Assembly: GCA_014773175.1 (NCBI GenBank)
Contig: VXCM01000825.1
Location: 30,286-94,285, forward strand
Length of the DNA: 64,000 bases
Direction of reading: 5' to 3'
Source of the DNA: Lucifuga dentata
Taxonomy: Eukaryota > Chordata > Actinopteri > Ophidiiformes > Bythitidae
The position numbers were made by a program, and so were the translations under genes. Positions 25,067 through 36,340 of the stretch are shown here, piece after piece. The first letter of the stretch is position 1. The number at the start of each line of letters is the position of its first letter. The notes beneath the pieces were generated by a model that worked only from the letters and a program-made list of their open reading frames with translations, made no database searches and was not told where the DNA came from.

Positions 25067-25095
<29 letters not shown>
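25067..25095. repeat. (CA)n microsatellite
   Basis: Pure CA run of about 29 bp following a TC-rich stretch. Confidence 0.95.
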
Positions 25096-25097
<2 letters not shown>

Positions 25098-25591
25098 ACA
25101 CACACATTTACAGCTTAGTTAAATTGCCTGCCAATTAGTATGTGGATATGTGTGTTTGATTGGATGAGTTTTCTGCTTGTGTGCATGTGCAGCTGCGTGC
25201 ACATTCATCCTTATGAATGTGTGTGTGTCTGTGTATATACGGTATACTACACATGCATTTATCGTTTTCTCTAGATTGCGTTCACATGATTGCCTGCATG
25301 CAATTATGTTTGCTTTTGAGGATGAGGCCATAGAGATGCTCCTTTTGCAAACCATAAATGATTTTCATTTCATATTGGCCACTTGCATCAGGATTATCTG
25401 CTTAAGGCCACATTATCATATCAGACCTGACGCTAAAGAGAACAACTACCAATCAGAGAAACTGCCATAGACCTTTGTGGGTGTGTTTGTCCTTTATCAT
25501 CAAATGCGAATGTGAACAGTAAACCAAAACAAGAAATTTCTCAGAACCAAGAAGAAAGTGTTGATGATTTGAGCAAAACATAAAAAGGCAT

Positions 25592-25645
25592 ATTTACTAT
25601 TATTATTTACTGTTATAGATTTACTATTATTATTTACTGTTATAG
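25592..25645. repeat. 27-bp perfect tandem duplication
   Basis: The unit ATTTACTATTATTATTTACT (first 20 bases of the 27) occurs twice head to tail without an N between. Unlike the N-flanked cases this is shorter and could be a true local duplication. Confidence 0.85.
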
Positions 25646-25714
25646 ACAAGTCCAGATAGATTTAACATATTTACTTATGTTCTGTTTTAACTTGCAAATT
25701 TCTCAAATGTATTC

Positions 25715-25738
25715 TTTTTTTTTTTTTTTTTTTTTTTA
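25715..25738. repeat. Poly(T) tract
   Basis: About 24 T residues followed by further T-rich sequence to about 25755. Confidence 0.88.
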
Positions 25739-26424
25739 CTTTTTTCCTTTTTTTCTCCACCATTTTATATATATTTGATAATCTCAGTCTCTAGGGTATT
25801 CTGAGTCCCCCAGAGGAGGCGTTTTCGAACACTTCTAACAGCTTTTGAAAACAGCTCAACTGGCTGTGAGGCAACGTGGGCTTCCTCTCCACAGGTCAAC
25901 CTGCCAAGAAAGAAGTTTAAAGAGGGAAAAAAATCTGTGTAAAAGGAGTATATGTAAATGTCTGCTCAAGAAGCAGTGATCCCTGGAGATGTGTTAAAAC
26001 AAGGGCAAGGACTAAGCTGATGACAACTCCATCCGCACGGCCTGCACCATGCAGGAAAAACGCAAGATGCGCTCGGTTTTAAGAGGTGCTCTCCTGACAG
26101 TGTTAACAACTGTGTTATGCTGCTGGCGAAATCAAGAGGAAGAAGATTCCAAACAGGAAAATACTGCTAAATTCTTTGAGTGGGAGTTGTTTAGGTAAAA
26201 ATAGATATATTATGAACAATAACACATTTTTGTTTTTGTTTAATATTGACGTAAATATAATTAAACTGCATTCAAATACTGATTAATATCTCCCCCAGTC
26301 AGGTTTCATTGATTTTACTTCAGAATCTTAAGTTCCAAATTAACTACAGTTTAAGTGAAATTGATTAAAGTAACAAAATCCAATTTTTTTTTCCAGTTTC
26401 TTCCATATTTCATTTTGGTTACTA

Positions 26425-26425
26425 G

Positions 26426-26488
<63 letters not shown>

Positions 26489-26530
26489 AAAAGAAAAAGA
26501 ATGGAAGAGGAAGAAAGAAAGGAAAAAGAA
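26425..26530. repeat. (GAAA)n microsatellite
   Basis: Pure GAAA units to about 26490, then degenerate purine-only units to about 26530. The homopurine strand is capable of triplex (H-DNA) folding. Open frames on both strands are ERKKERKK and FLSFFLSF repeats. Confidence 0.95.
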
Positions 26531-26640
26531 TCAATGTAATTGTTGGAAAGTGGCTATTCTGATTTTAAGTCTGTATCTTGTATCTATAACAGCCAAAGTT
26601 ATCTGAGCAGAATCAGGACTTTGAGTTTGGCTTTTATAAT

Positions 26641-26642
<2 letters not shown>

Positions 26643-26674
<32 letters not shown>
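26643..26674. repeat. Poly(T) tract
   Basis: Thirty-two T residues in a row. Confidence 0.95.
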
Positions 26675-26678
<4 letters not shown>

Positions 26679-26808
26679 ATCTGCAAAAATTTGGGTCCTA
26701 CAGATTGGACATTAACAACATGTTGAGACTTGAAAATGGTAAACAAACACAAAACTAAAATGATTGAATTTGAAGGCTTCAAATTGTATAGACCAGCTAT
26801 CGCAAGAA

Positions 26809-26834
26809 GGGGGGGAGGAGGAGGAGGAGGAGGA
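26809..26834. repeat. (GGA)n short repeat
   Basis: A run of G followed by about seven GGA/GAG units. Confidence 0.88.
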
Positions 26835-26924
26835 GCTGCTTAGCCATATAGAGTGGGCAGATAGCCTCACAACTACACAAGGTTGTCTCCTCAAACCAAC
26901 CAATGAATAAACTAAGCCATTAAG

Positions 26925-27345
26925 TCCTTCTCAGAGAGGCTTACAGATTCTGAGTCCCACATTAGCAAAGTGGACAGTGATATCAGCCATCCAACCTAAG
27001 ACTGATTGATTTGCCTGAAAAGATTGAGAGCGGAGATAGCGATCCACATCTTCCTAAGTCCTCCCATCATGAATGAGCTCGTAGACTATCTGGCAGGCAA
27101 ACACCAGAGCATATCCCTGGGATTTCATCATGAAGTTTCTCAAATACCTCGACAAGGCACAGGTGATGAGAGCAGCATTCCAGAAGGGAAAAGTGATGTT
27201 TCGGGGCCACCACATCATGTTTTTCCTGGACCTGTCAGTGTTGGTGCAGGAACAGAAGAAACTATGTGATGGTGTAAAGTGACAGCTGCAGGATTTGGAA
27301 AAAAAAAATAGCCAAAGCAAACCTGAAGTATTGAAGACAACAACC
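26925..27345 (+). pseudogene. Decayed L1-type retrotransposon ORF1 fragment
   Basis: In three frames the segment matches the order of an L1 ORF1 protein, the RNA-binding chaperone of L1 retrotransposons. First comes QRLTDSESHISKVDSDIS (from 26932), like the coiled-coil end. Then LPEKIESGD (from about 27011), like the start of the RRM-type domain. Then IMKFLKYLDKAQVMRAAF and QKGKVMFRGHHIMFFLDLS (from 27127), like the conserved core and C-terminal domain, followed by LCDGVK and a TGA at 27280. Frames change between the blocks and stops intervene, so it is a pseudogene. No ORF2 (endonuclease or reverse transcriptase) is visible. Orientation is +. Confidence 0.72.
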
Positions 27346-27359
27346 ACTATGTAGTGACT

Positions 27360-30300
27360 TATTACTGTGCTGCTACTTGACAGAAATGGCAGCTATGTCC
27401 AAACGATTTCCCCCAAATTTTCCACATCATCAATGTGCAAGTTACTTTTTTCTTTTGTTTTTTGTTAACCCTAGTTTTCCATTTTTATGTAAGTAGCTGT
27501 TGCCTGTAAATCTTTCTGATTTTTGCTCGGCTGCTTTTAATTTACTGTATTATTCTCTGTTGCTACGGAGCGATGAAATCTATTCCAGCTAGCTAACCTA
27601 TGGACCAGTGTTAAGTGTGAATTTTGCAGTGTTCCTGTTTTTAAATCATTATTTCCAGAGATAGGATTTCAGTCAGAAAACCAAGCCGTGAAACACAAGG
27701 TTGTTAGTTGCGATTTTTTCTTTCTTTGCTGTGGTATCTGGCATTGAGGAGAAGATCTAACAAACTGTGTACATTATCATGTTACCAGGCAGCCACAGTC
27801 CTTTGGCTACTCAGCGGACATGAAGCTGTAAATCAGAGGGAGTCAGCAGATTACTGAAGCATGGCGTGTGGCTAGAGGCTGGCTGCAGGTGTGTGTGCTC
27901 AAACACAAAGAGAGAAAGAGTGTGTGAGAGGGAGAGGAAGAGAGGAATGAAGAAACACCAGAGCAGAACTGAGAGTGAGAGCTGGTCTACTTATGTAGAT
28001 ACAGTATGGTTACTTCCCAAAACTCTCCAGGTGCAGGATTGTGTTGATGAAAAAAACAAAACAAAACAAGGCCAAACTTTACACATACACTTTTTTTTTA
28101 TATGTCTCTGTATTTATCTATATATATTATCCACATGAGGAAACAGGCTTGACTGCTTTTCTGCATTGCTCCAGCTGATCAGAACACAGCCCTCATCACC
28201 AGGAAAACATGATCACTGTTCTTTCCATGTGTTGTTTTTCACAATTGATTAGGATGCAAGGGCTGTGTGTGTGTCTGTGTGTGTGTGTGAGTGAATCCCA
28301 GAGGGTACATATATTATGTTGCATACTGTTTCATCCCTCATTGTATATGACTCAAAGACTCTGTCGTCCTCGTTTGTGTTTATGCACCCTCTGTCTTGAT
28401 GGAAACAAACACAGCGTCATTAGACACGCTCACACAAACACACATATTCACACAGGCACACATACATAGAAACATACAAGCACTATACCTAATGAACAGA
28501 GTAAATGGCATCATGCTCTCTGAGTTCAAATTAAGGTGAGGTTTGACAATAGGACTCTCCCAGATACTATCAAAGGCCAAACACTCAAAACAAAAACAAA
28601 AAAAAAAGAAGTGGACATTCCAATGATATGCTTGTATTGTGGATTATGTATGGGAAACATAGTTAAATTCATGCACATGTACACATGTAAACATCCATAA
28701 ATCCATGGAATTTTCACCTGTACAACAGATTGACGCAGCTCCTTGCACCTTATAGATTTGCAACTAGTATACAGTCAGCGGGCATTTTCTCAACTTCATC
28801 TAAGACAAAGAGGAGTGAAAGAAAATAAATCTACACCACTGTTCTCCATGAACCCATGGGGTATAAGGATTGGGTGGGGGAGAGTTTGAAGAGACTGGAA
28901 AGGTGAACAGGTGAAAGAGAAAAGCAGATGAGTGTAGCTTTGCCTGCCACCTCTCCGCCCTGCATTGCTCCCCCATCCCTCGCCTCAGGGGGTTGAACAA
29001 CTGCTCTTGATGGGGGGGCAAGTGTTCTTTCTGTTCTTTCTCAGTGCCTCTGGGTGTACTACTGACTCTCACTACCCTGGCGATCTCCTGCCGCCTTACT
29101 CTCAGACTTTCACACATACACACACACACACAGGCAGAAACACAAACACACACAGGAAAACACAAGCACTGTGCAGCATCTGAACTTGCACCCTCTTCAT
29201 TCTCTGCTCCTTCTCATCTTCCTATGTGGGGCTCTTTGTAGCTGTTGTGCCTGAGCTTGGTGAGGAGGAGATGGAGAACAAAGGAAGGCAAAATAAAAGA
29301 ATGGAGAAAAGAGGACTGAGGTGGTGGTGAAGGAAGAGGAATAGGAGGGGGAAGAATTAGAGAGGGAAGGAAGGAGCTCTCGATACCATGTGAGTGTTGC
29401 CTGTTGTTGCAAGCAGAACATCGGTCGGCGTTTTGTGCTCCACAGCTTGATTTCAGGTTTGTCCCCAGCTGCGCGCAGAGACAGCAGCACAGAGACATGG
29501 TAGAGACTCTAATTAGATGGGCCTAAGTGTGCTGAACTGAGGGAGAACCCCGGAGCGTGAGCAAACGCAGCTCAGCCCCCTGCAAACAGAGCGGGAGGAG
29601 AGCCCCAGCAGTAATTACAACGTTTCACAAACCAAGCAAGACACCTCCAGGAAGTTTTCAATCAGAAAAATCCTCTTCCCCTCACTGGGGAGCTGAAGAG
29701 GAGTTGCATTTCATTAGCCCTCACCGTAGGGTCCTTTTAAAGAAGGGGAGATTAAGCTTTGACTGGGGGAGGTCATCCTGTTGTGTTTGGTGTAATGGCA
29801 TGCCGTCAGCTGTGATTCAGCAACGTCGGCCAAAGTATCTTAGGTGCTGCATCAAAAACTTCAGTCTCCAAATAAGGCTTGCTATAAAACAGCTCAGCAC
29901 TTGTAATCGAGATTCTAGGCTTGTGATACACCTCAGCACCTTTCATATTTAACACTTACACACACAAATCTCACCAATCACAATAGTGCTGAAAACATTA
30001 AAAAGCCGACAATTTGAAAAGGTGTTGGCTCAATTATAATGTCAACTTTTCAGGCCTAAACTGTAGTGATATAGCTGTATTTCACAACATTGTTCTTTTT
30101 CATTTACATATTAATGCCTGCACTTTAACTATTGTAGAGTCATTAACAAAGTAAAAATTTGTAAGAGTGTTTTGACAGAAATTTGCTGGCATGGATGTAG
30201 TACTGGAATTATTATTATATCTAGGAAAATACTGAAGAAGTAAAGATCTCCATTTGGTAATTGTGTGTTGAATGTGAATATTAAGGTCAGTCTTTTGGAT

Positions 30301-30550
30301 GAACGGTAGGGGTATGTGGTTTCAGATGCAGTGCCAGGATGTGTTTCTGGAAAGGATCCATTTTTATGGGGTTGCTGTTTGTTGCAGCCATGAAAGGTTT
30401 GCAGTTTGTTGACAGAATGATGTGGAATTCTACACTCTGTCAGAATTGAGGCCCCAGTATACTTCAAAAGATGAAAGGTGAAATGATGAACTCATCACAG
30501 CCACCACAAACAGTATGGTCAGTAAAAAAAAAAATGGAATTCTTTTAATG
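27360..30550. other. Non-coding DNA with purine-rich and CA/GT-rich stretches
   Basis: Contains GA-rich sequence at 27905-27945, GT/CA-rich patches at 28266-28290 and 29110-29155, and a strongly purine-rich stretch at 29258-29380. No splice-flanked coding exon could be supported. The block 29560-29840 is described separately. Confidence 0.5.
29560..29840. other. Possible conserved non-coding element
   Basis: Repeat-free, GC-balanced block containing AGTAATTACAAC (homeodomain-type core), TTGCATTTCATTAG (octamer-like plus TAAT), and GGGGAGATTAAGCTTTGA. Its 131-codon + frame (29557-29952) starts without ATG and has no recognisable domain. Regulatory role inferred from motif density only. Confidence 0.25.
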
Positions 30551-30558
30551 ATACACCA

Positions 30559-30574
30559 TGCCACTAGGGGGCTT
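30559..30574 (+). promoter_or_regulatory. CTCF-type binding motif
   Basis: TGCCACTAGGGGGCTT matches the core of the vertebrate CTCF motif (CCASYAGRKGGC) at every core position. CTCF organises chromatin loops and insulates enhancers, and its motif direction determines loop direction. The site lies in A/T-rich, gene-free sequence, which makes the match stand out. Occupancy is not shown. Confidence 0.5.
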
Positions 30575-30599
30575 AGAATGGTCACAAATCATGCGTTAT

Positions 30600-31330
30600 C
30601 AGAGTGAAAGAGTTTTACAACTGGAAAAAAGGAGTTGGCATGGCTATAGTTGATTTAGTGATAAAAGGAGGCAGAGAAGGAGATGGTGCAGTTGCCCTCT
30701 CAATCAGAAGAATTAAGATGAAGAATTTTCATTTTTATTCAACATATGCGGAGTGTGGACGTGTTGCTCTTGAAGCAGAGGAAGTAACAAATGAACCAAT
30801 ACAAACATCGAGCTGTGCCGACTGGCCCCTCACTTGGTTGTGTCACCAGCGAGGGGCCAATCACAGCCAGAGGGAGGTATTACTAGTAGAGAAGCAAAAA
30901 CACAAAATATCTCCTTGGGATCTCTGCACAAAGAATAATGAAAGAGTTTGGTTCACTGTATCTTGAGCCTTGCAAAGATGTCTTTTTACCCTAAAAGTTC
31001 GTATGAAGTAAACTGGGGCCTTTATAGTATATGGAATCTTTTATATATAGTTTAAAAATGAAGAATCAGAACATGAGTTCAGAAATGGAAACAGCTGTCA
31101 AATGGTGTAAAATGGAGAAATCTTTTTCCTTTTTTTAAAAATATTGTTTAAACTTTGATTGATCACTGCAACTCTGAGAGTTAATTCAACACTGGACTTT
31201 TTGCTGTGTTCAGAGAGTTCAAACTACAGTATATTTTAAGTTGGTACTTTATAACAAAGTTACAACAGATATGCTATATATGGTGAATACAAACTGGAAG
31301 ATAAACACAACAGGGTTTTTTTTTTTCAGT
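30600..31330. other. Non-coding DNA, nothing recognised
   Basis: The 120-codon frame at 30604-30966 starts with GTG, lacks a recognisable domain, and has no splice context. The remainder is A/T-rich. Confidence 0.5.
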
Positions 31331-31350
31331 TGAACTGGTGTGTGTGTTTC

Positions 31351-31354
<4 letters not shown>

Positions 31355-31381
<27 letters not shown>

Positions 31382-31464
31382 TTGTGTTTGGTGTGTGACA
31401 AAAACATCTATAGCAAAAGTGTGAAGGCACTCTCACCTGTCTCAAGCTGGAAGCATGCCAAACA

Positions 31465-31497
<33 letters not shown>
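31355..31497. repeat. Two facing microsatellites: (GT)n at 31355-31382 and (CA)n at 31467-31497
   Basis: A GT run followed about 85 bp later by a CA run on the same strand, so the two are reverse complements and could pair as a hairpin with an 85-nt loop. Confidence 0.9.
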
Positions 31498-31498
<1 letters not shown>

Positions 31499-31499
31499 A

Positions 31500-33315
31500 G
31501 TGCATATACACACTGTGGCATGTGTCACGGAAAGCAGATGTGTGAGGAACAACGCTGCATCAATTATCCCACTAACTTCCCTCAGTAAATTAGAAAGGGA
31601 TAATTATGTCTTACTTATTTTTCTCCCATGTCTGTCTTTTTTTTTTTACTCTTTGGTTTTTGGCAGGCATAGTGGCAGTTATCATGGAGTGCATGTAAAA
31701 TCATCTGTGCAGGTACAAAATGTCTAATCTACGCTGTGACTGTTGGGATTAGCCAAGGATGCTGTGGTACGGCTGTCACATAGTATTAAGGAGGAGAAAA
31801 GAGGAACAGGAGCAGTATGGGATGGGACACCTGCAACTTTACCGGCAGACCAAATATATGAAGAAAATAAAGCAAAACTTGTGCTTGATATTTGATTGTA
31901 GTTTATGTTTAGACCCAAAAAACCAATCACTTTCTAGAATGTCGCATTTTTATTTAATTATTTTTTATTTATATTTTTTGTTGTAATTTTTATTACATAA
32001 ATTGAAATAATGTACTTTGGTGATAAATACATAACTCCCCCGCCTTTTGCATACGTACGTTTGTCTGTATATGATTTGCTACCATCTGAAATGTGAATTT
32101 GTATTAGCTTTATCTTCCTCACTAAAACCCACATGCTATTACTTCACCACAGAGATGGTAATTACAACTGCACTAAATAGGCTTGAACCGTATCAAAAAT
32201 TAATTAATATCAAAATTTATTTGGGTTATCCATTGCTAAAACACATGGTTTTTGCATGCTAATGCCACATATTTTGAAACATTCCTGCAATTCAATTACT
32301 CGTGAATATCATTAAAGGCAAAATATTTGCAGTTTAATTTGTGTGGACTATTTAAGTCACTCTGCAGCTACACAATCCCCCTCCTCAGTAAGTGGATTAA
32401 TTAATTTGAATCAATAAAGTCCTTTAGTTGGGTGTACTACTCCCAAAAAAATAAACAACCATCACAAAGCCTTATCAGGTGCAGTGGAGGTCCAACTCTT
32501 TGTTTTCCAGCTCAGGAAGCAACTTTTACTGAGACAACTACAGTCAGATGATTTCTGATTTGTATTTTGTGCTTTCAGCTTCATGCATTTATGTTAAATT
32601 TTAATTTGTTTCTTTGCAACATATTTTGTCTTATTTACAGGCCTAGTATATCAAGTGGGTATTTCTAGTGTTCTCCGCATGTACGTTTAACATTTTCCTA
32701 GGACTTTGACATTTTAAAATTGCTACCCTACATCCATAGCTGCTATGTTGTTTTTAAAAGATATTAAAAATTGATAGCTAAAATTTAGATTTTTAAGAAG
32801 ACCAAAATAGATAGATCCTCATTATTTTTGGTTGTGTAAGTTTCTCTCAGACTGCAAAAAAAAAAAAAAAACATCAGTGTCACTGGGAGAATATGAGTAA
32901 GTTTTTGTTTTTGTTTTTAAAATCTGTTTTAATAATGTCAGATGCATCAAATTTCCCATTACTATTTTATAATATGTTTGAATGATACTTTCACTCCTGA
33001 GCAACCAGCTAGCATTCCACATTAGCCATTTGCTTTTCACTGGGCACTCAGTAAACTTATAATAACCACTGATTGCTTTCTGTGCTCCAGTTAACACCCT
33101 TTTATTAATAGAGAGATTGTGCAGAAAGCAGGCCCTCAGTTTACAACAGTACAGGAAGTAATTCATCAAGTGAACAGAAATAAATGCTTTTGGCATGTTT
33201 TCACATTTCTGTCACGTATGGCATGGTGGGCAATTATCAGTTTACATGCTGCAGTGGCTGCAGGTGTGGTCATTTAATGGACAGTTCAAGGAGCTTAGGA
33301 GTCATGGATGAGTCC
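31500..33315. other. A/T-rich non-coding DNA, nothing recognised
   Basis: Poly(A) at about 32857-32872 and short T tracts. No domain or RNA gene recognised. Confidence 0.55.
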
Positions 33316-33564
33316 TTAAAGGACCATACCATCCATTTTGCATGTTTGAGCCTAATATATTCAGTTTTCATACATGTAAGGTTACTGACAATCATTTCCC
33401 AAAGCATGCTACTGGAACGGTGAGTTTTTATTTATTTATTTATTTTTGCCTACCTTCTAGACCGCTGTTCATTCTGGTACGCCTTTAAAATCAACTTGTT
33501 GATACTTGAAACATTCTTGGGATAGGTAATCCATTATCGTCAACAACACGTATATTCAGGTTTT

Positions 33565-33595
<31 letters not shown>

Positions 33596-33945
33596 GAAGT
33601 TTTGTAATTTTAGCATTTACCAATAAAAAGCATGGTGTGAAGGTATGTCTCCACCGGGGAATATAGTCCCAAAAGAAAACCTGTGTTTATCGAAAAATTT
33701 TAATGACTGTGACTTCATAAGTCTGCGTAACTATTAGCAGGCGAAACATTGATTTTTAAGGTGGGTGTATCACTTGAATATTTGATTTTGAAAGTTTAAG
33801 AGATTTTGCAAAACATCAGAAAAGTGGAAATATGGTTTTATCCTTTGGGAAATTATTGTCAAAGGATAAAACCGTATTTCCTTACATGTATGAAAATTGA
33901 CTATATTAGGCTCAAACATGCAAAATGGCTGGTATGGTCCTTTAA
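33316..33945. mobile_element. TTAA-type MITE, copy B (best preserved, 622 bp)
   Basis: The element at 33320-33941 is flanked by TTAA on both sides (33316-33319 and 33942-33945). Termini are AGGACCATACCATCCATTTT on the left and AAAATGGCTGGTATGGTCCT on the right, and the inverted repeat continues inward through GCATGTTTGAGCCTAATATA for roughly 65 bp with a few mismatches. The TTAA target and TTAAAGG start fit the T2/Kolobok group of cut-and-paste elements. piggyBac also uses TTAA but normally starts CCY. There is no coding frame, so it is non-autonomous. A long T tract lies at 33567-33595 and a second internal inverted repeat at 33827-33880. Confidence 0.82.
33827..33880. repeat. Internal inverted repeat of MITE copy B
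   Basis: Left arm 33827-33847 and right arm 33860-33880 are reverse complements over 21 bp with one mismatch. The core GGTTTTATCCTTTG/CAAAGGATAAAACC is perfect over 14 bp, with a 12-nt loop. Confidence 0.88.
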
Positions 33946-33949
33946 AACA

Positions 33950-36110
33950 AGAAATAAACACAAATATGCTAAAAGTGCATCAATGTATAACTTGTTCTGC
34001 TCTTAGACACACTTAGGCATAATTAAATCTAGAAGTTACACATACAGTACAATACTAGCTCACACATCAGACAGGTGATGCAGCTGATGAACCAGTGATT
34101 AGCAGTGATTTCTAATAAAAACACTCACTCACACTTTATTATCAGGAAAACATATCATGCTGTTATCAAGAAGTTGAACTGTTACTGATTTGGGTAGACT
34201 TGAGGCTTTTGCTAGTTGAATATAAAGCAAAAATGTCAAATTTGATCATTAAATACAAACAAAAAAGTGATTAAATTTGAAATAGAACATTGCTACAGTA
34301 CTGATAGGAATTGAGGTGTAAGATTAAGAACATATATGGATTTTTTTTTTTAAATGCTCTGCACTTGACAGGTTTTGTGCTAAACAGCAGAACACTCGAG
34401 TTGCAAGATGAGTCACTATGACTACCCTGCAATGTAAAGAACAATATTCAGCCTCCACACGTCACTGTTAAACATTGGCTTTGCTGTTTTAGTGTCATTT
34501 TATATTATTGGAAAAGCATAAAAGTACTTTACTATGCCTTAACACATGAAACTGCTCCAATGGATTACTTCACATTTCTGTGTTCTGCCATAACTTGTAA
34601 AGGAGATCATTCATGGTACATTTGATTCCTACTTTCAATTAAGGATTTAGTACAGCTGTCTTTAAACATAAAGATAATATTGTGTGATTTGTGTCTACTT
34701 TCTCTCCTGGCTTCCTAGGAGGAAAGCCCGGTTTATGTTTGATACTCAGGAGAGTCTGTGTGAAAATAGTGTTGACAGATGAGTCTTATTCAGTCAGTCA
34801 GAGGGTGTTGGAAGGAATGAGCGCAAAATGTTCATGAGTGTAGCGGCTCTGCGTTTAGTGTGAATACACAGGTAACAGCATTATTTTTATTCTTTTATTT
34901 GTATATTTCTAGAGCTTATACCATGTTTGCCTCCCCACTCCCTCTCTCTGTCCTGCAGCCGTGGTGAGGAATCTGTTGCAGAGGTGTTGCATTTCTGTTT
35001 GTCTAAGAGTGTGTCAGAAGTCCAGTTGGGAAAGCTACACTTTTCCTCAAACAGAAAGCTGTTTAACATGGAAAAGTTCTGACAAGAAGCGTTACTTACC
35101 AGATAATCTGACAGTTCACACGTTTAACAATCTGAGAACAGGAGTAATGAGACAGTGTTACAGTTTTGATGAGCACAATATAATTAAATGTGTCGTTTCT
35201 TTACTAATCCAAAGTTAAAAGCTTGTTTTCTCTACTTATTAACCAAAATATAGACCTTGAGAAAAAATTATACTTGCCACTCAGCACTATCAAACCTTCT
35301 GTGAGACATGACACTAAATATAACATGTAGCACTGGTTTAAACAGATGGTTACAAAAGAAGGCTTGTTTTCTGATGGATAGACTGTGCATTTGCCTTATT
35401 AGATTGTCACATCTGTGTTGTAAAGCTGCAGCCAAAGCTGCTCCTTGGAATCAAATCAAAGTCACATGGAAATGGAGTTAAGGCAGAGAATATGAAAGGA
35501 AGTGAGAATATTGGTAGGTGTCCTACACTTTGAGAAGGATATCCAGACTTCACTGAATGAAAGACAAATTAAACATGTTTACACAAAGTAGACATTACAG
35601 TAAATTGACAATTGCTATCGTGATTCTCCCATGTTCAGTATCCAGAGTAGAAAAAAAAGCTGAATATTCTGAAAAACATTACATCTAGTTTTACAAAATG
35701 ATTCATAGAATCAAATAGATTTCTATTGACACTTAGTTAAATTGTACCTCTTTAAGGCTGCCTGGTTCTCTAGTGTCATTGTAAAAACCCACAGAGCTTT
35801 ACTTTAAATTGTATTGAAGATCCCGAAATTTCCCAATGCCCGGATTTGTCAGGCTGAAATGGGGAAATGTACAGAACAACAGGAAATGTTATATATTTTT
35901 TTAATAATTATATTTTTTCACCTGAAATTCTAACTAAGAATTCCCTTTATTCTAGATGTCTTGTGCATCATGTATACAGATTTGCTCAAAATTGAGTCAG
36001 TTATCTTTGGATCTTGACCATAATTTAAAATATACTTCAGCATTTTTTAACAAACCTTGGCCCACCAACATGAGATTGTAACAAAAGATGTTGAGCTTCC
36101 TAGTGCATTA
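33950..36110. other. A/T-rich non-coding DNA, nothing recognised
   Basis: Short frames at 34887-35218 on both strands show no recognisable domain. No repeat family recognised. Confidence 0.55.
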
Positions 36111-36119
36111 GACATACAG

Positions 36120-36340
36120 TACTTACATAATGCATTACAACATATTTGTAATGCATCATAAGAGCTGTTATAAGCCATTGCAATGCATTATGATGTCCTA
36201 TATCAACCATTATGATCACTTTACATGATCAAGTATCCCAATTTACAAAAAAGTGCAAGAAAAATAAAGTCTTAAGAACAATACCATCATGTTTGTCTGA
36301 TTCAAATAAAGTTATGAAGGCTTATAGCAGCTCTTACAAT
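36120..36340. repeat. Palindromic AT-rich repeat, possible MITE
   Basis: TGCATTACAA (36131-36140) and TTGTAATGCA (36146-36155) form a perfect 10-bp palindrome around CATAT. A second pair, TAAGAGCTGTTATAAGCC (36159-36176) and GGCTTATAGCAGCTCTTA (36319-36336), is inverted with 17 of 18 matches. Nested inverted arms without a coding frame suggest a MITE-like or foldback element. Termini and target duplication could not be placed. Confidence 0.5.

Noticed and set aside
29044..29106. Frame after a TTCTTTCTCAG acceptor-like string reading PLGVLLTLTTLAISCRLTLR, reminiscent of the pore-lining segment of GABA-A receptor subunits
   Set aside because: About 9 of 16 residues match the V-L-T-M-T-T-L-S-I-S-A-R pattern, but the segment is L/T/S-rich. 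The invariant residues that should follow are absent, and the frame runs into a CA repeat. Chance similarity is more likely; a BLASTX would settle it.
30604..30966. 120-codon + strand frame
   Set aside because: Starts with GTG, no domain recognised, no splice logic. Length is within chance for one window.
31876..31886. TTGTGCTTGAT, like the start of miR-218
   Set aside because: Only 11 bases match and no precursor hairpin is visible.
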